The notes: generated from the letters alone by a model not told the origin. A stretch of DNA of 64,000 nucleotides from an uncultured Mollicutes bacterium (GCA_900539595.1 UQCQ01000006.1:1-64000), one strand, 5' to 3'. Positions 1 to 8,590 are shown, counted from the stretch's first letter. Made by a program: numbers and translations.

Positions 1-184
1 TGGAGAAGCCACCGTTGCTCGGCGGAAGCCCGTTTGCCGCCCTGTAGGCTCGGAGCCATCTCCTCGCCGCGCTGTAGGTGACTCCGAATTTCTCGGCTGC
101 GATTGGGATTGTGAGGAGGCGGTCGTAGATTTGCCGGCCTACGTCCATCTCCTCCTCTTTTGTGAGTTTCTTAATTTCTTCCAT
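1..184 (-). CDS. Helix-turn-helix protein, probably IS3-type OrfA, cut by the window edge
   Basis: On the minus strand an ATG at 184 opens a frame that runs off the window start. It is preceded by an AGGAAAGGA ribosome site. The visible 61 residues begin MEEIKKLTKEEEMDVG and contain a helix-turn-helix (TIPIAAEKFGVTYSAARRWL) ending in NGLPPSNGGF. Small N-terminal HTH proteins of this form are typical of the first ORF of IS3-family elements, and an IS3-type integrase fragment lies at 11339-11805. The identity is inferred from the HTH only; a chromosomal HTH regulator is possible. Confidence 0.5.
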   Translation of the reverse strand, partial: MEEIKKLTKEEEMDVGRQIYDRLLTIPIAAEKFGVTYSAARRWLRAYRAANGLPPSNGGFS

Positions 185-282
185 TGCTTCCTTTCCTGCT
201 CCCGTTGGCGCGAACCCCCTAGGGGGTTGCCCAATGGTTTGCATTTGAATGTATATCTCTCGCCTGTCCGTTGTCTACTTTA

Positions 283-750
283 TTAATAGCAGTTCACGAT
301 CCAAACGTGCCCGGAAAGCTTCGATTCCATCGCCCATTTTTGGATTGCGTCGAGGCATCGGTCCACCCAAAACTGGGCGGTTTTGACGTTGACCCCGGCG
401 ATTTCGGCGACGACCCAATCCGGGCAGTCCAGCACTATCAGCGCCAATATCTTCCTTATCTTCTTAGGCGGCAGCTTCGACGACGAAAGCGAGGTGCGCG
501 ACGAATCGGAGTAGTGCCTATGGCAGCTCGGGCACTCGTACCGGGGGATTCCATCGCCCCGCTTCCCGTCTTTGACGAGCGGGGCGTGGCAAACCGGACA
601 CCTCGGGTCCCTTTTGCTGGATTTTGCCAAAGAGGCCTTTCGGAACCTCGAAGCCTCCAGCTCTCGCCTCGAGGCCTCCGAGACAAGCAGATCGATCGCT
701 TTGGAAATCTCCTCGTCGGTCATGGATTCGACCGCCGTTTTGTCCAACAT
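283..750 (-). pseudogene. Truncated IS1595/ISXO2-type transposase (N-terminal half)
   Basis: This 155-residue frame starts at an ATG with GGAAGGG six bases upstream. It has a zinc ribbon (CPVC...CPSC, residues about 51-79), then a helix-turn-helix (VVAEIAGVNVKTAQFWV) and the start of the catalytic domain (LSGHVWI). In complete IS1595-type transposases this point is followed by a DE(T/S)YF motif and roughly 150 more residues. Here the frame changes into unrelated sequence and stops five codons later, so the DDE domain is lost. It is a remnant and should be inactive. The coding sequence is GC-rich compared with the sequence on either side. Confidence 0.75.
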
Positions 751-756
751 AAAAAT

Positions 757-848
757 CCCTTCCGACCGTTGGGAGGCGTCCCGAGGGAAGGGTTATCGCC
801 AAACAACCAGACCCGAGCCGCCTCCCAACCGTCTCTGATTGTTTGGCG
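757..848 (-). promoter_or_regulatory. Structured leader of the IS1595-type transposase
   Basis: Three inverted-repeat pairs sit between the likely promoter (TATAAT-like on the minus strand near 852-858) and the start codon at 750. Arms 797-808 and 837-848 form a 12-bp stem. Arms 764-778 and 819-833 form a competing 15-bp stem with one mismatch. Arms 757-763 and 786-792 pair the ribosome site GGAAGGG with CCCTTCC. The last pair would hide the ribosome site. Such leaders usually keep outside transcription from driving transposase synthesis. The folding is read by eye. Confidence 0.5.
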
Positions 849-1008
849 GAGCCATTATACCACGGGGCTATTTATCCAACATTTGCTGGTATATCTAGTA
901 AAAAGGAGAATACTGCGAGAGTTGCTATATTCAAATCTTTTGTACAAATATGAAAAAATTACGAAACGTTCCTTAAATACAGATTGACTGAGTAGTAGGG
1001 TTTTTTAT

Positions 1009-1068
1009 TTGCCCCTCGTTCATACGTGTAATACAATAATTATGTGCAATTTCACATACGAAACGAGG
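1009..1068 (+). promoter_or_regulatory. Promoter with an overlapping inverted repeat upstream of the surface lipoprotein
   Basis: A -35 TTGCCC (1009-1014) and -10 TACAAT (1032-1037) are separated by 17 bases. CCTCGTT at 1014-1020 and AACGAGG at 1062-1068 form an inverted repeat spanning the -10 and the transcription start, with CATACG repeated inside both arms. The ribosome site lies inside the right arm (GAGG). This fits either an operator or a 5' hairpin controlling translation. Confidence 0.5.
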
Positions 1069-1076
1069 TAGAGTGT

Positions 1077-3692
1077 ATGAATAAGAAGATTTTAATTGTA
1101 GCTTTAGCTGCTTTATCAATGTGTTTAGGTGCTTGTAATAATCAAAATGAAGGTGGAAGCAATACTGATGAAACCTCTGAAATCAATGAAGAAATTTATG
1201 AGGTTTATAGACTGTACAAAGCATCTGGTGGAACGATGTCATACGAAGAGTGGCTTGCTTCTATTAAAGGTGCCGATGGTTCATCGCTTTTGAATGGAAC
1301 GTCTAATCCAGATGCCTCCGTTGGTAATAATGGTGATACGTATATCAATACTTCTACTTGGGATGTGTTTGTCAAAACTGGCGGCAATTGGACAAAGGTT
1401 GGTAATATTATGGGTTCACAAGGTCCAGAAGGCCCTCAAGGCCCGCAAGGTCCATCTGGTGAAAATGGTTCATCTGTACTTAGCGGCAATGGTGAGCCTG
1501 CATCAGAATTAGGCAATAATGGTGATTTATACATAGATTTAGAGACATGGAACGTTTATAAAAAAGGAAACGGTAATTGGGCTTTTGTTGGCAATATAAA
1601 AGGTGCGAACGGTGGAGAAGGAGCCCAAGGTAACCAAGGCGAACCTGGCAACAACGGTTCTTCAGTGTTAACGGGAGAAGGTGAGCCCTCTTTAAATCTT
1701 GGGGCAGTAGGTGATTCGTACATTGATTTATCAACATGGGATTTTTATATTAAAGCCGAGACCGGTTGGGTTAAAAAAGGAAATATAAAAGGTAAAGATG
1801 GTGAGGACTTAACTAACAATGAGTACCACACAGTAACGTTTGATACCAAAGGAGCCGGAAGCATTCCATCTCAAACAATTTTACATGGTGAAAAAATTCA
1901 AAAACCTGATGATCCTTCATTATCTGGTTATACCTTTGATGGGTGGTCATATCAGGGAGAAAAATGGTCTTTTATAGGATTTGTTGTTACAGAAGATATG
2001 TTGCTCGAAGCAGAATGGACTGCTATCGAGTACACAGCTACTTTCTTAAATAATGATGGAAACATATTAAAAACAGTTTCGCCAGTTTATTATGGACAGA
2101 CACTAACATATGATGGAGACACCCCTATCGCAGCAAATCAACAAGCGCATTATTCTTATACTTTTTCAGGCTGGGACAAAGACCTTATTGTGACTGGTGA
2201 TATGTCTTTTGTGGCTCAATATACAACGGAATATTTGCCTGTGACTGCTAAATTCTACAATGAAAATGATGTTCTTCTATACGAAACAAATGTAAAAGAA
2301 GGTGAGGATCCTGTTTTCAGTGGTGAGACTCCAACAAAAGATGATGATGAGGAATTTCAGTATCAGTTTTCCAATTGGTATGTTGTAAGCGAATCTTCAG
2401 AAGAAATAATTTTTAAACCAAGATTTGTTAAAAAAACAAATGGTCTTGTTATTGAAAATAACATTGTAAAACAATATGCCGGAGTTCTTGAAGAAGTCAT
2501 CATACCTGAAAAATGGAATAATGTTTTGATTACAGCAATTGATCCTGATGCCTTTTCTTATAATATGACAATTAAGAAAGTTACTTTACCGCGTTCCATG
2601 ACAGTTGTTTCTGAGCGAGCATTTGTTCACGCTGAAATGTTGGAAACAGTTGTCTTGCCGGATACCATCATAGAAATGCAAAGCTATTGTTTCAGCTCTT
2701 GTCTTGCTTTGAAAAATATTTCGATACCTGACTCAGTTATAACTTTTGGCACTGGCGTTTTTAACAATTGTACTTCTCTTGAAAACATTTTACTTCCTGA
2801 AGGGTTAACCTCAATACCGGAAGCAGCATTTCAAAGCTGTAGTTCTTTAAAAGGTATTGTTGTACCATCTTCTGTTCAAACAATAGGAAAAAATGCTTTT
2901 AACGGTTGCAGTGCTTTGGAGTCAGCCGATCTTGGCTCTGGGGTGAAGAGCATTGGTCAATACGCTTTCAAATCAACTGGATTACCGTATATTGTTATTC
3001 CTTCAACCATTCAAGAAATGTCTGGATATGTCTTTCAATACGATTCCAATCTCTTTATTTTAGCTGAACCAGAAATTAAACCATCTTCGTGGAGCGAGTT
3101 ATGGGATGATAGCGATGCAACAGTTAAGTGGGGCTTTAAATCTCTCAAAATGAAGGATGGCTATTTATATGCCTTTTGTAATGTTGGTGGAAATAAGTCG
3201 TCATATCTTTTAGATTGTGTTGGTGATTTCAACGAGTTTTGTCCTGAAAGCAAAATCGATGGATATACTCTCAACGACATTAGAACTTCTATTTTCAAGA
3301 AAGAGAACATTATGAATGTTTCAAAATTAGTAATTAATGCAAATATTGAGAAGATTCCTGATAGAGCCTTTCAATCTATGACTAATATTACATTTGCCTC
3401 TTTAACAGGAAAAATACAAACAATAGGTCAATATGCTTTTCTTTGGAATAATTCTTTGAAAGATGTTGTAATTAGCAAAACTATTAAAAAATTCGAATGG
3501 AGAGCATTTTATTCTTGTCCTCAATTAACTAATGTATATTATTTGGGCTCTCAGAGTGATTGGGATTCTATTGTTTTTGAAAGCGAAAACGAAACTATTC
3601 AAGGTGTTAACAGATTTTATTATTCAGAAACTGAACCTACTGAAAGTGGCAACTACTGGCACTATGTCGAAGGTGTCCCTACTGTATGGTAA
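1077..3692 (+). CDS. Surface lipoprotein: collagen-like segments, InlB-type repeats, BspA-type leucine-rich repeats
   Basis: The start is the ATG at 1077, which has GAGGT upstream and opens a lipoprotein signal (lipobox LGAC); a GTG at 1044 would bury the signal. After it come three about 45-residue repeats, each with GSSVL.G.GEP...G..GD.YID..TW and a TW-aromatic end. They are joined by short collagen-like Gly-X-Y runs (GPEGPQGPQGPSG). Next are Listeria-Bacteroides/InlB B-type repeats (residues about 255-450, TFDTKG...GYTFDGW). About 400 residues of BspA-type leucine-rich repeats follow (IP.SV..IG..AF..C.SL). These families act outside the cell in adhesion or binding; no enzyme domain is seen. 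The length is about 870 residues. The gene ends 14 bases before the ISL3 end, which may have clipped its terminator. Confidence 0.8.
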   Translation: MNKKILIVALAALSMCLGACNNQNEGGSNTDETSEINEEIYEVYRLYKASGGTMSYEEWLASIKGADGSSLLNGTSNPDASVGNNGDTYINTSTWDVFVKTGGNWTKVGNIMGSQGPEGPQGPQGPSGENGSSVLSGNGEPASELGNNGDLYIDLETWNVYKKGNGNWAFVGNIKGANGGEGAQGNQGEPGNNGSSVLTGEGEPSLNLGAVGDSYIDLSTWDFYIKAETGWVKKGNIKGKDGEDLTNNEYHTVTFDTKGAGSIPSQTILHGEKIQKPDDPSLSGYTFDGWSYQGEKWSFIGFVVTEDMLLEAEWTAIEYTATFLNNDGNILKTVSPVYYGQTLTYDGDTPIAANQQAHYSYTFSGWDKDLIVTGDMSFVAQYTTEYLPVTAKFYNENDVLLYETNVKEGEDPVFSGETPTKDDDEEFQYQFSNWYVVSESSEEIIFKPRFVKKTNGLVIENNIVKQYAGVLEEVIIPEKWNNVLITAIDPDAFSYNMTIKKVTLPRSMTVVSERAFVHAEMLETVVLPDTIIEMQSYCFSSCLALKNISIPDSVITFGTGVFNNCTSLENILLPEGLTSIPEAAFQSCSSLKGIVVPSSVQTIGKNAFNGCSALESADLGSGVKSIGQYAFKSTGLPYIVIPSTIQEMSGYVFQYDSNLFILAEPEIKPSSWSELWDDSDATVKWGFKSLKMKDGYLYAFCNVGGNKSSYLLDCVGDFNEFCPESKIDGYTLNDIRTSIFKKENIMNVSKLVINANIEKIPDRAFQSMTNITFASLTGKIQTIGQYAFLWNNSLKDVVISKTIKKFEWRAFYSCPQLTNVYYLGSQSDWDSIVFESENETIQGVNRFYYSETEPTESGNYWHYVEGVPTVW

Positions 3693-3706
3693 AAAAAGCT
3701 CCAGGT

Positions 3707-5289
3707 CTCTAAAGTTTAGTGGGGTTTGATACCCCCTCTAAAGTTAAGTGGGGACTCACGGAAAAGACGTAAAGTTTAGTGGGGACCCCAAAAGGCGCTT
3801 TGCGGAGCGACACTTTGGCAAAGGGTCGCACGTCGTCACATATAGAAAATGCAGCCTGGCTTGCTAATCTTTTCTTGTTTCAAAAAAGCAACAAGGAGGC
3901 TGCATGAAATATGATAGCAAATATCTCTGCGACACGCTTGGGATCGACCCCGGCGGCGTGGAGTCGATCGAGGAGGCCCAAACGGATTCGGGGCCCGTTT
4001 ACCACATCACGCTGGCGGCGAGGGCCGCGCGCTGCCCCGCCTGTGGCGGAACGCGGTGCAAAAGCAAAGGCCACACGGTAAGAAGATTGAGCCATTCCCT
4101 CTTCGTCGACCGCGACGCGACTTTCATCGTCAGGCAAAAGAGGATGAAATGCGCCGATTGCGAACGAACCTTCGTCCTCCAATCCGAGCTTTCGAGGCCG
4201 AGGGGGAGGGTAAGCAGGGCGACCGAGAGGCCGATTCTTTCGGAATTGATGGATCCCAGCGCGACCTTCAAATCCGTCGCGAGGAGGGCGAGGACGACGC
4301 CGACGACCGTCATGAACGTCTTTGATCGATACTGCTCGGCCCCGAGGAAGGCGCTCCCGAGGATTCTGTGCATCGACGAATGCTACGGGAAAGGGCAATT
4401 CAACGAGCCGTATTGCCTCGTTCTCCTCGACTTCGAGACGAAAAAGGTCGTCGACGTGCTCGAGGGAAGGGATTCGGCGAGGTTTTCCAAATACCTATCC
4501 TCAATCCCGGAAAGCGAGAGGGCGCCGGTGGATTTCGTCTGCATCGACATGTGGGAGCCCTACCTCGCCGCCGCCGAGCGTTGGCTCCCGAACGCAATCG
4601 TCTGCGTCGATTCCTTCCACGTCATGGAGAGCCTCGTTCGCGCCGTGGACCGCGTCCGATGCCGCGTCATGAGGGGTTGGGCCGGCGGAAGCGACGAGCA
4701 TTACCTCCTGAAGAAATTCGACCATTTGATTTATTCGGCGCGCGTATCCCCGTGGGGAAAGAAAATCAAAGTCGACAAATTCCACGGCTGGCGCAGCGCC
4801 TACGAGCTCAGGGAGCGGCTCCTGAGGATAGACCCGCAATTGAGGATCGCCTTCGATTTCTACCATTCGTACCAAAGGTTCAATTCGTCGGACCTGACCC
4901 CGGAATACGCGGCGAAGAGGCTCGACGAGTTGCGAAAGGACGCGACGGCCGCGTCCGTTCCGGAGCTCGCCTCCTTCCAGTCGACCCTGGCGCATTGGAG
5001 GGAATGGATCGCCAATTCGTTCGTCAGGGTGAACGGGCGCAGGATAAGCAACGGCCCGATCGAGGGCACGAACAACCAGCTGAAGAAGGTGATGAGGGTC
5101 GCCGACGGCGTCACTTCGTTCCCGCGCTTCCGAGCGAGGATAATGTACGTTTGCAACAAGGAGATTTCGATGTCGCCGTCGAAAAGCACCAAGGGCACGG
5201 GGAAGAAAAGGGGTAAATACAAAAAGGGGACATAGAAAATGCCCGAACCCCATCGGGATTCGGGCAGCTGTCCCCACTAAACTTTAGAG
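3707..5289 (+). mobile_element. ISL3-family insertion sequence with multiplied left end
   Basis: The right end is CCCCACTAAACTTTAGAG (5272-5289). Its exact 18-base inverse is found on the left at 3707-3724. Two more left-end copies follow at 3736-3755 (one base different) and 3768-3789. The single transposase gene lies inside, and a hairpin (5241-5247 with 5259-5265) sits before the right end. The eight bases flanking the outermost ends (CTCCAGGT and AGCCTTAT) do not match, so no target duplication is visible. The element is clearly more GC-rich than both neighbours, which suggests recent arrival. Confidence 0.85.
3904..5235 (+). CDS. ISL3-family transposase
   Basis: This 443-residue protein has the ISL3 layout. 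An N-terminal zinc finger (CPACGG...CADC, residues about 43-84) is followed by a helix-turn-helix (SVARRARTTPTTVMNVFDRY) and a DDE catalytic domain. The likely catalytic residues are D158 (IDECYGKG), D215 (CIDMWEPY) and E387 (GPIEGTNNQLKK). The C-terminus is basic. The start ATG follows AAGGAGGCTGC, a strong ribosome site. The frame is complete, so the element may be active. It catalyses cut-and-paste movement between the ends listed for the element. Confidence 0.93.
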   Translation: MKYDSKYLCDTLGIDPGGVESIEEAQTDSGPVYHITLAARAARCPACGGTRCKSKGHTVRRLSHSLFVDRDATFIVRQKRMKCADCERTFVLQSELSRPRGRVSRATERPILSELMDPSATFKSVARRARTTPTTVMNVFDRYCSAPRKALPRILCIDECYGKGQFNEPYCLVLLDFETKKVVDVLEGRDSARFSKYLSSIPESERAPVDFVCIDMWEPYLAAAERWLPNAIVCVDSFHVMESLVRAVDRVRCRVMRGWAGGSDEHYLLKKFDHLIYSARVSPWGKKIKVDKFHGWRSAYELRERLLRIDPQLRIAFDFYHSYQRFNSSDLTPEYAAKRLDELRKDATAASVPELASFQSTLAHWREWIANSFVRVNGRRISNGPIEGTNNQLKKVMRVADGVTSFPRFRARIMYVCNKEISMSPSKSTKGTGKKRGKYKKGT

Positions 5290-6138
5290 AGCCTTATTAT
5301 TCACTACATAATCAAGAATATGGTTTCCAATCTTTGTTTTACTATTTCCAATTCCAAAACTTAAAGATTGTGTTAATCGTTCAATAAAAATATTATCGTT
5401 TTCTTTAATTGAAGTACCAGTTATATTTTTATACACATCATCAACACCATTTCTAATTAGTAATAGAATCTCACCATTATTTGCCTTTGGAATCAAATAT
5501 GACTTAATAAACTCAATAGTTTCTTTCGTAACATCTAATTCTGACACCCATTTTGATGATGGGTTAAACTTTTTAGAATGGTATGGTACTAATTCAATAT
5601 TACAAAACAATTTTGAGAATTCTTTTAAAGCTTGTTGAATATCATCAGAAGATACATCATTAATTCTTACTTCTTTCAATTTAGAAACAATATTACGTAT
5701 TAATGATTTATTTTTATCACTTTGGTCTAGTCTTTTCCACCAATTATATGCTGCATGATTATTATATTCTGGATTCAATGCAAAGAATGGATATTCTGGA
5801 TTAGTTTTTTGTTCTAAAACATCAATTAACATTTCTTTGTAATGCACATCACTTGTTTGCTCTTTATATTCTTTGCCACTTAATTTTGGATTATAATTAA
5901 TGAATATAATTTTACTTTCTTTAACATTTCCGCAAAAAGGTTCTGGAATTAAATAATTAGTAAGAGAATAATTATTTTGTTCACTATAAAATTTACCATA
6001 GTCATCTATTTTTCCATTAAACTCTTGAAGTCTAGATTTATTTTCTAATATTTTATGATCATTCTCAGTCATATAATTAGGAAAATTTTTTAAATTTTTA
6101 TAAAATTCTAAATATCTATTTAAAGCTGCATCAACCAT
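5284..6138 (-). CDS. Unknown protein of the AT-rich island, possibly uracil-DNA-glycosylase-like
   Basis: About 285 residues. The start is the ATG at 6138, eight bases after AAGGAG; a GTG three codons upstream is less likely. No family is assigned with certainty. A segment near residue 65 (IPEPFCGNVKESKIIFINYNPK) resembles the glycine/proline loop after the first strand of the uracil-DNA-glycosylase-like fold, and ELVPYHSKKF near residue 190 looks like a second conserved motif. This is a weak visual similarity. The last codons and the stop lie inside the ISL3 right end, so the natural C-terminus has probably been replaced. It is the last of three genes read leftward. Confidence 0.6.
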   Translation of the reverse strand: MVDAALNRYLEFYKNLKNFPNYMTENDHKILENKSRLQEFNGKIDDYGKFYSEQNNYSLTNYLIPEPFCGNVKESKIIFINYNPKLSGKEYKEQTSDVHYKEMLIDVLEQKTNPEYPFFALNPEYNNHAAYNWWKRLDQSDKNKSLIRNIVSKLKEVRINDVSSDDIQQALKEFSKLFCNIELVPYHSKKFNPSSKWVSELDVTKETIEFIKSYLIPKANNGEILLLIRNGVDDVYKNITGTSIKENDNIFIERLTQSLSFGIGNSKTKIGNHILDYVVNNKAL

Positions 6139-6178
6139 ATATTTCACTCCTTTTCATTAGTTATGTTTAAGCAATCAT

Positions 6179-6814
6179 TTATAATTTTTCAGTGCTAAAA
6201 TCAATTATAGGATAACTATCATTGTGGACATTATAATATTTATAATTATTACTATATACACAATTATCATTAGTAAGTACAATATTTTTATATATGTTAT
6301 AAGGACCATAAATAATAGAATCGCTTAGAATTTGATATATTTTTCTTAGAGAACTACGCTTTCCTTTAAAAATTGTCCATAATTCAATTGTAGATAATCT
6401 AGTTAAATCACTAATGTATATAGTCTTGCTATCTAACAACTTTGATTTAATTGGAGATGGAAGATCTAAATCACTTATCGGCTTATCCATTTGAATAGAT
6501 GGATTATTTTTAATTGTCTTTTTTTCATTCTTAGCATTGATAAAATATGAAAATCCATCTTTTTTTAATTTATGTCTAAATTTAAGTGAGATTTTTTTAA
6601 TAAGTTTCTTCTCACCTTCAGCGTCTACAAACAATTTATCTCTTGGAAGATTATAAATATAATTGATCATTTTTGATTCATCTTCTTCTAATTCCTTTTT
6701 TAAGTATAGAGCAAGAAGAATCTTAAGTTCCTCCTCATTATATTTTTTTTCTTTAGTAAAATCAATTGTGCTAACTATACATAATAGCTGAAATATCTTA
6801 TCTTGATTTGTCAT
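6179..6814 (-). CDS. Unknown protein with an RNA-polymerase alpha-CTD-like C-terminal segment
   Basis: This 211-residue protein is rich in Lys, Ile and Asn, like its neighbours. The N-terminal 110 residues are unrecognised and charged. Residues about 112-165 read PISDLDLPSPIKSKLL...ISDLTRLSTIELW...LRKIYQIL. That follows the pattern of the paired helix-hairpin-helix fold of the RNA polymerase alpha C-terminal domain (I.DLDLS.R..N.L...I.TV.DL). The similarity suggests a DNA- or nucleic-acid-binding module but was not tested. The gene lies 16 bases after the stop of the 6831 gene, so the two are probably cotranscribed. Confidence 0.6.
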   Translation of the reverse strand: MTNQDKIFQLLCIVSTIDFTKEKKYNEEELKILLALYLKKELEEDESKMINYIYNLPRDKLFVDAEGEKKLIKKISLKFRHKLKKDGFSYFINAKNEKKTIKNNPSIQMDKPISDLDLPSPIKSKLLDSKTIYISDLTRLSTIELWTIFKGKRSSLRKIYQILSDSIIYGPYNIYKNIVLTNDNCVYSNNYKYYNVHNDSYPIIDFSTEKL

Positions 6815-6830
6815 ACAATAAAGCCTTCAA

Positions 6831-7319
6831 TTAATCTAAACAAGAAGAATGATATGAAATATCATTATGACTATACGTATAAGCACGATTAGCTATTGAT
6901 AATTTAACTAAGTAATAAATTCGGAATAAATAATATATTTCGAGACTTTCATCATCTTTACCTTTTGAATAGATAAGGATGTTACGGCATCTATCATCAA
7001 AATACTTAACAAGTCCTTTTTCAACTTCATCTCGAGAATAAGTAGTAGAACTTCTTAAATTCCAAACAATTTCTTCCTTTATAATTTTCAGATGCGCCTC
7101 TTCAATTGGTAATTGATTATAATAATCTACATAATTTAAAAAATCTGGTTTTGGTCCAAAAACTTTTTTTGAATTTAAAGAAATGCGAATATCTTCTCCA
7201 CCCGATTCTCCAAACATTAAATATGAAGGAGATATATCTATGTATAAATTTTCCATCATTTGTTCTTTAGATATACATAAATCAATTTCTTGTATTTCTT
7301 TTTCAAAATTTTCATTCAT
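6831..7319 (-). CDS. Unknown acidic protein of the AT-rich island
   Basis: The start ATG at 7319 lies nine bases after AGGAGG. The in-frame ATG at 7328 abuts the ribosome site and is a poor choice. The 162-residue product has no motif I recognise. It is acidic at the N-terminus (MNENFEKEIQEIDL) and ends with two helices rich in Tyr (LEIYYLFRIYYLVKL). It is the first gene of the leftward trio 7319-5284. Its start codon lies only 20 bases from that of a rightward gene at 7339, so the two probably share one control region. Confidence 0.6.
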   Translation of the reverse strand: MNENFEKEIQEIDLCISKEQMMENLYIDISPSYLMFGESGGEDIRISLNSKKVFGPKPDFLNYVDYYNQLPIEEAHLKIIKEEIVWNLRSSTTYSRDEVEKGLVKYFDDRCRNILIYSKGKDDESLEIYYLFRIYYLVKLSIANRAYTYSHNDISYHSSCLD

Positions 7320-7338
7320 AAAATGCATCCTCCTAGAC

Positions 7339-7923
7339 ATGAAACTCAATTTCTTAATTGTTGATATTATCGCATCACAACGCTATAACTATCCTGTTCA
7401 CGAATCATTGGTATATTGTATGTATAAGTTATTAAGTAAGAGTTTGGAATCCTTTTATAATTGTCAAGAAATTAGAATAAAATCTATAAAATTTGAGAAT
7501 GATAATGCATATTTAAATGTGAGTATTAATGATAAAATTAAACATTTATCAAATTATGTTCTTCATAGTTCCGTAACAAAGCCTTTTATTGATATAGTTT
7601 ATACTTCCAACATTGATTTTATTCCTTTCCCTAATAATGCGTATTATCTTGATGATTTACATCATACTGATTTTGCTATTATCACCGGAACTTATATATT
7701 AAAAAGATACTACGACAAAAATACAAAAAAATACTTTGTCGATTTAGGAAATAATTTCACTGGAAAATCTCCATATACGATACGAATGCAAAAATTTATA
7801 AAAGAAATATATAATCAAAAAAAATATAAATCTCTAAGATATCTAAAAGAGACTTTATTGTTAGATTATAATATTGATATTTCTCTTTCAAAACTTAGTT
7901 CAATCGTTAAAACTGCTTTTTGA
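7339..7923 (+). CDS. Unknown protein, divergent from the AT-rich trio
   Basis: A 194-residue frame starting MKLNFLIVDIIASQRY. The longer frame back to 7183 overlaps the opposite gene, so the ATG at 7339 is preferred, although no ribosome site is visible on this strand. The middle (HHTDFAIITGTYILKRYY) and the C-terminus (YLKETLLLDYNIDISLSKLSSIVKTAF) look folded, and the tail could be a helix-turn-helix. No family is recognised. Base composition is very AT-rich, like the three genes opposite. Confidence 0.5.
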   Translation: MKLNFLIVDIIASQRYNYPVHESLVYCMYKLLSKSLESFYNCQEIRIKSIKFENDNAYLNVSINDKIKHLSNYVLHSSVTKPFIDIVYTSNIDFIPFPNNAYYLDDLHHTDFAIITGTYILKRYYDKNTKKYFVDLGNNFTGKSPYTIRMQKFIKEIYNQKKYKSLRYLKETLLLDYNIDISLSKLSSIVKTAF

Positions 7924-8494
7924 TCACTTTCCCTCCTATTTTAAGCATATTTATTATGAAATAGATTATTTACCAGTAGACAAAACAGCATCATATAGCT
8001 TCTTCCAACTAATAGTTGCCAGATATGAAAAAAGACCATGCCTTAATTGACATGATTTAATTTTTAATTGTTTTTCCTATACTTTTGTAACTAATTAAAC
8101 TGATGTTTGAGAGAAATCAGATTTGTGCTCTTAAAACAGCTGTCGTACTACAGAACGTTTGTAAGCATTTATTACAAAAACTTCCACAAGTTTATTGTCG
8201 CAGATACTTCCAGGATATGTAGCGATACGCCACAAACAAGTCAAACAAACTTCATATCGCACAGAATCGACCAGCCTAAGCAAATCAGTCGGCTCTCAAA
8301 ACAGCTCCCCACGCGCCCTGTTTCACAATAACAAAAAAGCTGAATTCACCCGCTCGCAAAAGCTTCAAAACACGACATAATATCTATGAAGCAATTTGTG
8401 CAAAACAGAATGAATGGTTTTAGATAACGACAGGGACTTTTGGCGAATTTGAGATAAAAAGAGAAACGTCAAAAACAATATTATTTCCGGAAAC
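7924..8494. other. Gene-free AT-rich spacer
   Basis: Two short frames (8107-8331 and 8195-8380) overlap each other in different phases, lack ribosome sites and have no recognisable protein pattern. I see no RNA gene, terminator or clear promoter here. The region separates the AT-rich island from the ABC exporter. Confidence 0.5.
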
Positions 8495-8544
8495 TGATGT
8501 GTACTCAATTTTTGGACCACTAGTCAAGAATTGAGTACACATCA
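8495..8544. repeat. Perfect 16-bp inverted repeat with 18-base spacer
   Basis: TGATGTGTACTCAATT at 8495-8510 is matched exactly in reverse at 8529-8544. The spacer carries TTTGGACCAC. The left half resembles ends of IS150-type elements (TGTAC...GGAC). It could be a terminator, since AAAA follows on one side and TTTTT lies in the spacer, or two abutting insertion-sequence ends left by an excision. It lies just upstream of the promoter for the exporter. Confidence 0.55.
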
Positions 8545-8560
8545 AAATGGCATATTTTTA

Positions 8561-8590
8561 TTGACATTATCACTTATTTTCAGTTTGTAT
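8561..8590 (+). promoter_or_regulatory. Possible promoter of the ABC exporter
   Basis: TTGACA at 8561-8566 is a perfect -35. The best -10 at 17-18 bases is weak (TTGTAT, 8585-8590). A more AT-rich stretch (ATATATTTTATATGATAAAA) lies further down. The start codon is at 8649. Confidence 0.4.

Noticed and set aside
4056..5277. Long frames on both strands across the ISL3 transposase
   Set aside because: They are shadows caused by high GC content; only the 3904-5235 frame has the family motifs and a ribosome site.
8107..8380. Two short plus-strand frames
   Set aside because: They overlap in different phases, lack ribosome sites and show no protein-like pattern.
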